From Pseudobacter ginsenosidimutans (GTDB lineage Bacteria > Bacteroidota > Bacteroidia > Chitinophagales > Chitinophagaceae): a stretch of 64,000 nt of DNA. This document shows, one piece after another, positions 19,014 through 27,005 of the stretch. The DNA lies in NCBI RefSeq assembly GCF_007970185.1, contig NZ_CP042431.1, positions 682,001 through 746,000 of the forward strand. Direction: 5' to 3'. Each line of letters opens with the position of its first letter. The stretch's first letter is position 1. Under the pieces are notes generated by a model that had not been told where the DNA came from, did no database searches, and saw only the letters and a program-made list of their open reading frames with translations. The translations under genes were made by a program, and so were the position numbers.

Positions 19014-20498
19014 ATGATATCTGAAAACGACAGCATAAGGCTGATCTTCGGTTTGAAAGTGCGTTCCCTCCGTCAGGAAAAGGGATTGTCATTTCAGCAA
19101 CTGGCAGATAAAGCCGGGCTTTCCCTTTCCTATGTACACGATATCGAAACCGGAAAAAAATTCCCCAAGGCAGATAAGATCATTGCCCTTGCCAAAACCC
19201 TGGGCGTGGATTACGATTACCTCGTTTCCTTGAGAGGCAATAAAAAGCTGCAACCGATCATCGATCTTATCAACTCGGATTTCATCAATGCCATACCCTG
19301 GGAACATTTCGGCCTCTCGCCGGCATCATTGCTGGAATTATTTTCCAATACGCCAGACAAGGTTACGGCCTTCATCAGCACCCTCCTGAAAATTGCAAGA
19401 AGCTATCAACTGAGCCGCGAAAGCTTTTACCAGTCCGCATTACGCTCGTACCAGGATCTGCACGACAACTATTTTGAAGACATTGAAGAGGCAGTGGGCA
19501 GGTTCAGGGAACAATACAAGATGCAGGACCAGGTGCCTGTTGACGGCTCGCGGCTTGAAGCCATTCTCCTCGGCATGAATGTAAAAGTGAACAGGAAGAA
19601 AATGGCCGGCAACGATGCGCTCAATTCGGTTCGATCATACTATTCAGCCAATAACAATACGCTCTTCCTCAATAAAGGGTTGAGCCGAGCCCAGGAAAAC
19701 TTTCTCCTGTCGCGGGAAGCAGGCTTTCAATTCCTGCAGTTCACAGAAAGGCCTTTTGAAACGGTGAGCCGCCATAGTGAATCTTTCGAGATCATGCTCA
19801 ATAATTTCAAAGCTTCCTATTTCGCCGTGGCGCTCCTGATGCCGGAGGAACATTTTATTGATGATGTGAAACGGGTGATCAGTCAGCCAAAATGGAGCCC
19901 TAAATCCTGGCTGGACCTATTGAACAGCTATGATGTAACACCGGAAATGATGATGCAGCGGCTAACGAATATCCTTCCACGCCATTTCAGCATCGGCAAT
20001 CTTTTCTTCCTGAGAGTGAATGGGTCCATGGATTCCGATCATTTCGAGATCACGAAAGAATTGCATCTATCCCAACTGCACAATCCCTATGCGAATGCAT
20101 TGAATGAACAATACTGTCGCAGGTGGATCAGTATCAAAAGCATCAAACATATCGCGGAACTATTGAGGTCAAAGAAACTTCGTGCACCACTGGTTGAAGC
20201 ACAGATCTCGGAATACTGGCAGACGCATAACAAATACCTCTGTATTTCCATTGCCAAACCGGTGGCAACCAACAGCAATGAACTGGTGAGCGTAACGCTG
20301 GGATTGCTGATAGATCAGAATCTACTTAGGACCATGCCATCTCTGAATGATCCGCTCATTCCTTCCTGGCTGGTGCATACCACCTGCGAAAGATGTGGGA
20401 TAATGGATTGTAAGGAAAGAGCGGCTGCACCGGATATCATTACAAAAGCTGAAAAAGAAAAAAAGAAGAATAACGCACTGCGGATGCTGGATCAATGA
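19014..20498 (+). CDS. RamB/ScfR-like XRE transcriptional regulator of the glyoxylate genes
   Basis: 494 aa. The N-terminal XRE helix-turn-helix (about residues 12-70) reads LRQEKGLSFQQLADKAGLS, then YVHDIETGKKFPKADKI. A middle region of the IrrE/ImmA type lacks a clear HExxH. The C-terminal domain resembles the short-chain fatty acyl-CoA regulator family (DUF2083), with a cysteine set HTTCERCGIMDC (about 455-470). In Actinobacteria RamB, of this architecture, controls aceA/aceB in response to acetate metabolism. Its placement divergent from aceB here points to the same job; effector and sign of regulation are inferred. The four cysteines/histidine could bind a metal. Confidence 0.82.
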   Translation: MISENDSIRLIFGLKVRSLRQEKGLSFQQLADKAGLSLSYVHDIETGKKFPKADKIIALAKTLGVDYDYLVSLRGNKKLQPIIDLINSDFINAIPWEHFGLSPASLLELFSNTPDKVTAFISTLLKIARSYQLSRESFYQSALRSYQDLHDNYFEDIEEAVGRFREQYKMQDQVPVDGSRLEAILLGMNVKVNRKKMAGNDALNSVRSYYSANNNTLFLNKGLSRAQENFLLSREAGFQFLQFTERPFETVSRHSESFEIMLNNFKASYFAVALLMPEEHFIDDVKRVISQPKWSPKSWLDLLNSYDVTPEMMMQRLTNILPRHFSIGNLFFLRVNGSMDSDHFEITKELHLSQLHNPYANALNEQYCRRWISIKSIKHIAELLRSKKLRAPLVEAQISEYWQTHNKYLCISIAKPVATNSNELVSVTLGLLIDQNLLRTMPSLNDPLIPSWLVHTTCERCGIMDCKERAAAPDIITKAEKEKKKNNALRMLDQ

Positions 20499-20507
20499 TA
20501 TTCATTT

Positions 20508-20630
20508 TTAGCATCTTTTCCTGATCACCTGCAACAATCTTTCCTGGAAATCGGACAGCAATTGCCCGCCCCAGAATGCACCGTATACTGCCAGCAGAAT
20601 CCCTCCATAGCACGTGAAAAAAATTTTCAT
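20508..20630 (-). CDS. Small membrane protein, 40 aa
   Basis: ATG at 20630, stop TAA at 20508-20510; too short for most gene callers. It encodes MKIFFTCYGGILLAVYGAF, then a short basic tail ending in RKRC. One hydrophobic helix spans about residues 3-20. It begins 9 nt after the stop of the STM3941-family gene on the same strand, as expected for the last gene of an operon. No family was recognised. It could still be a chance frame, so confidence is moderate. Confidence 0.45.
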   Translation of the reverse strand: MKIFFTCYGGILLAVYGAFWGGQLLSDFQERLLQVIRKRC

Positions 20631-20639
20631 GACAGAGGT

Positions 20640-21170
20640 TTAGGCTTTATTCCTTTCTTCCAGCAAATTCAGCAACTCAGGCAACTTACAATTCAACGTA
20701 TTGGTAGAAATGGCAATCGGAGAACCGTAACTTCTCAGATTGTACTGCATTCCTTTTTTCTTCAAGATACTTTTCTGGTTTTCGATATAGAATTCCGGAT
20801 TCTTCACAGCAATCACGAGGAATTGCTGTTTCATTACTTTTTCAATGGAAAAATTTTCGATATCCGTCCATGGGATGAAACCCGCTGCCAGCCCACCGGA
20901 ATTATCGATGATCCCATTCTCATCTATGACCAGTCCTGGTTTCCTGTCCCACAGCTTGAACAGGTACATCACACCCAGGAAGCCGAAAAAGACGATCCCG
21001 GTAGCGGCAATACTATATTTGATCATGGGACTGGATAATAAGCCCCTGCCGGATGATGAATCTGTTGTGAGCATCCAGATGGAAGCAGCTACAAATATCA
21101 CAGAGCCGGCAAAGCCTTTGATAAGCTTTCCTTTACTCAGGGGGATCTCTACAATTTTGTTCGGATTCAT
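20640..21170 (-). CDS. STM3941 family membrane protein
   Basis: 176 aa. Two membrane helices at about residues 18-36 (GFAGSVIFVAASIWML) and 52-72 (AATGIVFFGFLGVMYLF) are followed by a soluble PH-like domain: PGLVIDENGIIDNS, FIPWTDIENFSI and a C-terminal LPELLNLLEERNK. This arrangement matches the STM3941 family, whose function is unknown. A possible 40-aa membrane protein gene follows 9 nt downstream. Confidence 0.75.
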   Translation of the reverse strand: MNPNKIVEIPLSKGKLIKGFAGSVIFVAASIWMLTTDSSSGRGLLSSPMIKYSIAATGIVFFGFLGVMYLFKLWDRKPGLVIDENGIIDNSGGLAAGFIPWTDIENFSIEKVMKQQFLVIAVKNPEFYIENQKSILKKKGMQYNLRSYGSPIAISTNTLNCKLPELLNLLEERNKA

Positions 21171-21259
21171 GATCAGGAAAAATAGACAAAACTTATGGAA
21201 GAAGGAAACCCCGGCAGCGGAAAACCCTATGAGCTCATTACATTACAATGCTGATACTC

Positions 21260-21293
21260 AAAAAAAATAAAAGGGATCACGATAGATCCCTTT
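21260..21293 (-). terminator. Rho-independent terminator after the OmpA-like gene
   Basis: Minus-strand hairpin with a perfect 9-bp stem (AAAGGGATC / GATCCCTTT), a 6-nt loop and then TATTTTTTT. It lies 55 nt past the stop of the OmpA-like gene and ends its transcription. Confidence 0.88.
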
Positions 21294-21347
21294 ATTCGCA
21301 GATGAGTGAATACCTGTAAAGGTTATTCTTACATGAGACAATAACAG

Positions 21348-22703
21348 TTACAATATTATCAAAACAACACGCCTGTTCTTTTTCCTGTTGGCTTCTGAAT
21401 TGTTGGGCGCCACCGGCTGCAGATGCGCTCTGGATGTAGTTTGCAGGCTACCGGCGTCTACGCCTTCCGCTTTCAGTGCAGCAGCCACGGCATTGGCGCG
21501 CCCGAGTCCGATCCGCTTATTCACGGCGTCGGTCCCGATATTGCAGGTATGCCCTTCAATATTTACAATCAGCTCAGGGTGTTTCTTCAAAATTTCAGCA
21601 ATGGCAATAACATGTTGCTTTGCGGAAGCAGATAAAGTAGTATCCCCTACTTTGCCGAACAGGAAAGGACTGCCCAATAACTTCATTTCATCGTCAGTGA
21701 GGCTATCTGCGTGAACCTCCGATACAACAACTGATTCTATCACTACGGGTTCAACCGGAACAGGAGTTACTACTACTGGCGTATCTATCACCAGAGCAGG
21801 TGGAGGGGGTGGTGGAGGAGCCGGTGGCGGTTCAATTTTCTTTTTCGTTTTACCGGAACCGAAGCCGATCCTCAACTTAATGCCATAGGCCATCAGCCTG
21901 GCATTACCGGTTTCATTCTTTAATGAAAAAACGCCGGCAGCTTTACTTTGTGCCAGACCTTCAGGTTGATAATTGAGTAAGCTCCCTTCTCCTTCTGATT
22001 TTTTGATATTGTTCAATCCGTAATCAACATAGAAACCTGCATACAGGTTATTGTTGGCTGCAATACGGAAACGCCATCCCAGTTCGGCTGCGGCTGACCA
22101 ACTCAAATTGAAGTCGTACTCTCCTTTTCCTTTCCACCCATTCTGCGTACCGAAACCATGAACGGGCAGCTCAGTTATCTCCAGGTTGTAATCGGGATAA
22201 TAACCTGTTGCGGATATCTGGTCAGCGCTGGTTGAATAACTGTTGCTTACGGGTAAGCCTAGTTGCACACCAAGCTGGGCATACAGCCCATTTTTATTGA
22301 ATTCCGGATGGAGTTGCAACATCACCGGGATCTTCAGGGCCCAGAACTTTTGCTCTTCACGATAACCGTTTGCTTTTACACGATATTCAAAAGCGCTGTT
22401 CTCACTATCGATCTCATAACTGGTGAACTGTGTACCGGGATCAAGGCTCACCTTCGACTGGTATAATCCCAATTCTACTCCTGTTCTTATGCCCCATCTC
22501 CTGCCGATGCTTCGCATATATCCAAAGCCCAGTTGGAATCCGGGTTTCAGGGATACATCACCATGTTTCATGGAATAGTTGATCCCTTGCAAGCCACCGC
22601 CGGCAGCGATACTGAATTCCTGTTTTTGCGCGCTTGCAGAAACAGCCATTACCATTAAACAGCCTGCTGCAAACAAATTCTTACGGATCGATTTTCTTTT
22701 CAT
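21348..22703 (-). CDS. OmpA-family outer-membrane protein with beta-barrel
   Basis: 451 aa. Signal peptide (LFAAGCLMVMAVSASAQ), then an outer-membrane beta-barrel of the PorT/OmpW-like type (about 25-285; FSIAAGGGLQGINYSMKHG, repeated YAGFYVDYGLN-type strands). A proline-rich linker (about 300-335, with a run of PPPPPP) leads to an OmpA C-terminal peptidoglycan-binding domain (about 345-450: IVNIEGHTCNIGTD, NKRIGLGRANAVAAAL, NRRVVLII). It links the outer membrane to the cell wall. It follows the large beta-helix protein by 18 nt on the same strand, so the two are likely co-expressed. Confidence 0.92.
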   Translation of the reverse strand: MKRKSIRKNLFAAGCLMVMAVSASAQKQEFSIAAGGGLQGINYSMKHGDVSLKPGFQLGFGYMRSIGRRWGIRTGVELGLYQSKVSLDPGTQFTSYEIDSENSAFEYRVKANGYREEQKFWALKIPVMLQLHPEFNKNGLYAQLGVQLGLPVSNSYSTSADQISATGYYPDYNLEITELPVHGFGTQNGWKGKGEYDFNLSWSAAAELGWRFRIAANNNLYAGFYVDYGLNNIKKSEGEGSLLNYQPEGLAQSKAAGVFSLKNETGNARLMAYGIKLRIGFGSGKTKKKIEPPPAPPPPPPPALVIDTPVVVTPVPVEPVVIESVVVSEVHADSLTDDEMKLLGSPFLFGKVGDTTLSASAKQHVIAIAEILKKHPELIVNIEGHTCNIGTDAVNKRIGLGRANAVAAALKAEGVDAGSLQTTSRAHLQPVAPNNSEANRKKNRRVVLIIL

Positions 22704-22721
22704 AACCGGATGATTAACGGA

Positions 22722-25700
22722 TTACGGTTTTACGAGCACGTTAGTGGAATATGTTGCGCCGGATGCCAGCCTTAACTTAACAACGTATATTCCTGCAAAA
22801 GCCGGCATACTGATGGTTGTATTGGGCGTTACATTCTGAATCAAACCAACTTCGGTTCCCTGGATATTGATCAGGCTGATCAGTGCCCCGGTCAATTCAG
22901 CCTGTGTGAAACTGATCTTTGCCGTTACCTGCTGGCCGGTCCTTACCGGATTGGGTACAACAGTGATGGGATGTATGGTAGTACCCGGACTGATAGTAAC
23001 CGGGCAGGTAGGCAATGCAATGCCTGCAGCGTTTGTTGCAGTGGCATAATAATCTCCGTTCAGTTTTCCACTTTCGTAGAAGTATTGACCGGTTGCATTG
23101 CTCACAGGCTGATCATTCCTGTACCATTGCCAGGCATTGTATTGCCTGCTGCTGTTATCGAAGAACAACACATCGTCCCAATGTTTTTTGATCAGGTAGG
23201 CAGGCAACCTGGAAGTAAGATCAAGTTGTACATTGGCAGCAGGGAGATAGTTCACATCGCCGCTCTGGATAGCTGTGATGGTGGCAAGACCCGGCGAGAG
23301 GAACGTCAGCTGATTTCCATTCACAGTTGCTACAACAGCATTGGAAGACTGATAGGTCACTGGCAAACCGCTATTGCTGCTGGCATTGAGAGCAAGTGTG
23401 GTAGCGCCATTACAATCGGATACGAGGGCCTGGGCCCAGTTGATTTGTTGCGTAGCCTGGTTGATCGTGAACTGTGCGCCTGTAAAAGCAATGGAATAAT
23501 TCTGGTGATCCAGGCTTCCTGCCAAAATAGGATATACTCCGGCCTGTTCCCCTGCCGTACGGGACAGGGATCCGTTCAATACATCATTATTGATCAGGGC
23601 CGGAGTAATAGTGTAGGGCAATACAGGATCTGCATCACCATATGTTTTGGATGCATTCACTGCAGAAACGGCAATATTCTTTCTATCGATCACAAAATCA
23701 TTGCCTGTGAACTGAAGGGTATAATTGTTGCTCAAAGCAAGGCTACCCTGTTGAATGGCATATGTGCCGGCATTTACTCCGGGCTCACGCGTCAATGAGC
23801 CTGTAAATGCATCGCCGGTAACAAGTGCCGGAGTAATATCATAAGTTAATGGCGGATCAGGATCGCCATAGGTTATACTTTTTGCTTCGGCATTGACTGC
23901 AATTCCTTTCGGTGTGATGGTGAATTCGGCGCCTGTAAAATTCAGAGCGTAATTGTCACTCAGCGATAAATTACCCTGACCGATATCATAGACGCCCACA
24001 TCTGCGCCGGCTTCACGGCTAAGGCTACCCGTAATCCCATCTCCTGGTACCAGTGCCGGTGCAACAATGAAACTGAGCTCCGGATCAGTTTCTCCATATA
24101 TTTTTGTTTTGTCCTCTGCTGTAATGTTTACAGGTTTCGGATCTACGGTCAATTGAAAATTCACAGGCTTTGCCGGATCATATTCAGCATTGCCCGCCTG
24201 GGTAACCTGAACGGTGGTTACTCCTTTTTTCCTTGCTGCGAGTTTGTTCATTCCATCGATGTCTAAATATAATTCTGCGATCGTATTATCAGCCGGAGCA
24301 TAAGAAACGGGCAGTGGTGCAGTATTGGTGGCTGGAGCGATACCCGCAATACCATACACCACGGTCACATCGGAAGCAGCGATATGCTGCTGCTTCATTT
24401 GCCGCTCATGAGCGCCCAGATCGATGATCTTATCAAAATTCCTGATCTTCCTGTATTGGTCTATATCGTAGATCAGGCTATTGTTTCCAGGTTCTTCATC
24501 TGCTGCTTCATAGGCAGCATTATCTCCTGCATTGATGGCGGGACTACCGGCCAGCAATCCGAAATCTCCATTATTATTGACGAACCCGGGATCTGCATTC
24601 ATCTGGTCTACACTTGCGTTATTCGCATAAATGACAGTGCCACCAAGCAGACTTTGGATAATATTCCGGTTAAGGGTAATTGTTCCTCCATTACTTACCT
24701 GCAACGAGCCACCACCCCACATAATATTATTGCTGAACCAGGATTGTGTACCGGGCATTGTTGAAATTGATTTTTCCATTCCCGGAATAATAGAAGAGTT
24801 TGCTACAAATGTGCAATTGGTGAGCCTTAACTCGCCTGCGCTCCGTATGGCCCCTCCCGTTGTATTGCAGTTATTACCAGAGAATACACAGTTCCATGCG
24901 TTCAATTTGCCCAGGTTGTTGATAGCCCCGCCCTCCACTCCATAATTTCCTGTAAACCTGCAATAGGTAAGTTGCAGATCGGCGCTGCTTTGAATAGCAC
25001 CTCCATTGGCAAATTCATGGGAGCTGTTTCCATTCCGGAACCAGCAGCCTTCAAATCTTACCCTATATGTAGTAGTGATCTCAAACAGTTTCTTTCCACC
25101 CGCCGGTTCGAATATGGTAGGGTTAATGATCCAGTTTTGCTCATTGGTCTGCGGATCATAACTGCCACGAATAACCGCTGGCCTGCTCAAGACCTGCGGA
25201 TCTATAGGGTAGGTCCCGCCTGCAAGACGTACTTCCATGATACCCGGACATAAGTTCAGTGTCATTACTCCAAGCGACAATGAATTCAACGCCTTATCCC
25301 AGGAGCTGCCCATATCTATTCCTGCGTAAGTACTGGAAGGATTGATATACAGAATGCCATTGGCATCAGGTTTGATCATGGACAAATCGATCTGTAAGAT
25401 CTCATTGGCGCCGATATCTATGGCGCATCCCATAATTCGCTTCTGTCCATAAAAATCAACTGCGGGATAATCATATCCGAGATAAGCATCCGCGTTACCA
25501 ATATCCTTACATAAGCTCGGGGCCATTAAAACAAAGTTGCCGGCTTCCGGATTGAAGAAAAGCGGCAGATAAAATCCATTATTGGCAATATTGGGAGCCA
25601 GGTTATAATGGGAATGAGCAAACCCTCCTCCTTCCACACTATTGTTTTGAATGATCAGGCCAACACCTAATTGGGAAGCAGCCCCGGCTGTATAGAGAGA

Positions 25701-26756
25701 CCAGCCATTGATACCCAGATTGGCACTGAAGATATTGTTGTAGATATATCCGTTCACTTCACCAGCTCCGCGATAATTGTACTCCACTGCTCCACCCAGG
25801 CCGGGGGCTGCAACAGTCAGGTAAGCTTCATTTGCATAAAAGGTATTATTGATCAGTTTGAGTTTATTGGAAGCATATACAGCGCCGCCTGAAGTACATT
25901 TGTTTTTGTCGAGAATGCTGCCCACTATCTCCAACTGGTTTTCCGAACAGATGGCGCCACCTTTGGTATAGTTGGTAGAAAATTGACCTGTGGCAAAATC
26001 AAGATAGTTGCCGTTGAACCGCGTCCCGTGCACTTTTACAGTTCCTGTGACGGTGCTGTACACGGCACCGCCTTTATAACGGGAAGAGTTAAGGGAGAAC
26101 TCGCAAGACTTTATGGAAAGGCTTCCGGTATTGTAGATGGCACCTGCCGTCTGCCAGCTCCGGTTCTGTAAAAAAACAGTATTGTCGATACTCAGGGACC
26201 CGCCTTCATTGTAAATAGCGCCTCCATTACTGAAGTCTGCAAAATTGGTTTCAACCAGTTTATTGCCTGTGAAGCGGCAATTAGAAATAATCACATTCCC
26301 TTTTGTGTACAGGCCTGCGCCCCTGTCTGTATCATAACCGTTGATGAATTCCAATTGCTGCAGACTCACGTTACACCCCTGCTGGATCTGCATGATCCTG
26401 TGACTGCCCTCACCGTCGAGTATAGTGGGATTAATTAATCTATCCTGTGTATCCGTATGCTTATTCCAGGAACCGCTGATAATATAACTCCTGGTCAGGA
26501 TCAGCTCCGGGCCGGTGAAGGTTCCGCCCACCACCCTGATCTCCGTAACGGAAATGGTTGCGTTGGCTCTGGCTACGGCCGCCTGGAGGCTTTTAATGGC
26601 ATCTACCCAGCTACTACCGGTATTGTTGCCCATAGCTGTGGGATTCACATATAATATAGCCGACTGTGCTATACCGGTAGTAAGGAATAAGGCAAGGATC
26701 AGAATGATCAATCTGAACCGTGATACGGCTGAGGGAGGGGTTATCGTATTTTCCAT
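22722..26756 (-). CDS. Large secreted beta-helix/MBG-repeat protein with T9SS sorting domain
   Basis: 1344 aa from the ATG at 26756; seven extra codons are open only from a TTG. Signal peptide (LIILILALFLTTGIAQS), then two right-handed beta-helix regions of the polymorphic-membrane-protein kind (about 30-420 and 470-740) rich in GGA-I/V-YN turns. Three MBG repeats follow (about 860-1110, each with an IYGETDP / SITYGDPDP / TYGDADP motif), then Ig-like segments. A type IX secretion C-terminal sorting domain ends the protein (VVPNPVRTGQQV to IYVVKLRLASG). It should be exported through T9SS to the cell surface, perhaps as an adhesin. Downstream is the OmpA-like gene; upstream is a TPR-HTH regulator. 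Confidence 0.9.
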   Translation of the reverse strand: MENTITPPSAVSRFRLIILILALFLTTGIAQSAILYVNPTAMGNNTGSSWVDAIKSLQAAVARANATISVTEIRVVGGTFTGPELILTRSYIISGSWNKHTDTQDRLINPTILDGEGSHRIMQIQQGCNVSLQQLEFINGYDTDRGAGLYTKGNVIISNCRFTGNKLVETNFADFSNGGAIYNEGGSLSIDNTVFLQNRSWQTAGAIYNTGSLSIKSCEFSLNSSRYKGGAVYSTVTGTVKVHGTRFNGNYLDFATGQFSTNYTKGGAICSENQLEIVGSILDKNKCTSGGAVYASNKLKLINNTFYANEAYLTVAAPGLGGAVEYNYRGAGEVNGYIYNNIFSANLGINGWSLYTAGAASQLGVGLIIQNNSVEGGGFAHSHYNLAPNIANNGFYLPLFFNPEAGNFVLMAPSLCKDIGNADAYLGYDYPAVDFYGQKRIMGCAIDIGANEILQIDLSMIKPDANGILYINPSSTYAGIDMGSSWDKALNSLSLGVMTLNLCPGIMEVRLAGGTYPIDPQVLSRPAVIRGSYDPQTNEQNWIINPTIFEPAGGKKLFEITTTYRVRFEGCWFRNGNSSHEFANGGAIQSSADLQLTYCRFTGNYGVEGGAINNLGKLNAWNCVFSGNNCNTTGGAIRSAGELRLTNCTFVANSSIIPGMEKSISTMPGTQSWFSNNIMWGGGSLQVSNGGTITLNRNIIQSLLGGTVIYANNASVDQMNADPGFVNNNGDFGLLAGSPAINAGDNAAYEAADEEPGNNSLIYDIDQYRKIRNFDKIIDLGAHERQMKQQHIAASDVTVVYGIAGIAPATNTAPLPVSYAPADNTIAELYLDIDGMNKLAARKKGVTTVQVTQAGNAEYDPAKPVNFQLTVDPKPVNITAEDKTKIYGETDPELSFIVAPALVPGDGITGSLSREAGADVGVYDIGQGNLSLSDNYALNFTGAEFTITPKGIAVNAEAKSITYGDPDPPLTYDITPALVTGDAFTGSLTREPGVNAGTYAIQQGSLALSNNYTLQFTGNDFVIDRKNIAVSAVNASKTYGDADPVLPYTITPALINNDVLNGSLSRTAGEQAGVYPILAGSLDHQNYSIAFTGAQFTINQATQQINWAQALVSDCNGATTLALNASSNSGLPVTYQSSNAVVATVNGNQLTFLSPGLATITAIQSGDVNYLPAANVQLDLTSRLPAYLIKKHWDDVLFFDNSSRQYNAWQWYRNDQPVSNATGQYFYESGKLNGDYYATATNAAGIALPTCPVTISPGTTIHPITVVPNPVRTGQQVTAKISFTQAELTGALISLINIQGTEVGLIQNVTPNTTISMPAFAGIYVVKLRLASGATYSTNVLVKP

Positions 26757-26773
26757 GAGATGGATTGAAGTTT

Positions 26774-26902
26774 TCAAAAGGAGGTTTCATCGATGACTTT
26801 TATCCGCTCTCCGAAATAATGCCATACCAGCAACATCAGCCCGATGGTAACGATGAGGCAGATGAGATAAATAAGCCAGGGATGAACCTTTGGTTTCGAC
26901 AC
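26774..26902 (-). CDS. Possible 42-aa single-span membrane protein (GTG start)
   Basis: A frame from GTG at 26902 to TGA at 26774-26776 encodes VSKPKVHPWLIYLICLIVTI, then a second hydrophobic stretch (GLMLLVWHYFGE) and a polar end (RIKVIDETSF). It ends 17 nt before the ATG of the beta-helix gene, in the same direction. No ATG is available near the N-terminus because a TAG lies four codons upstream. The basic start, one long helix and charged tail look protein-like, but the non-ATG start and short length leave it tentative. Confidence 0.33.
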   Translation of the reverse strand: MSKPKVHPWLIYLICLIVTIGLMLLVWHYFGERIKVIDETSF

Positions 26903-26970
26903 TATGCAAACCTATCAGGAGATGTTCCGTTTTACAAGGAACAGGGGCGGGCAATAGCGGATTTGAAGGC

Positions 26971-27002
26971 GGACAAATCCGGACAAACCTGTCCGCGGAC
27001 AG
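26971..27002. promoter_or_regulatory. Helically phased GGAC repeats, possible operator
   Basis: GGACAAAtcc at 26971 and GGACAAAcct at 26981 are direct repeats exactly 10 bp apart, followed by a perfect 14-bp palindrome CTGTCCG/CGGACAG (26989-27002). All share the core GGACA/TGTCC. The site sits between the regulator gene (stop at 27006) and the small membrane frame/beta-helix gene. This suits a cooperatively bound operator. The palindrome has no T-run, so a terminator is less likely. Confidence 0.5.
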
Positions 27003-27005
27003 TTG

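Noticed and set aside
22971-23798. 275-codon plus-strand open frame.
   Set aside because: It is the complement of the MBG-repeat region of the large surface protein and lacks any recognisable domain.
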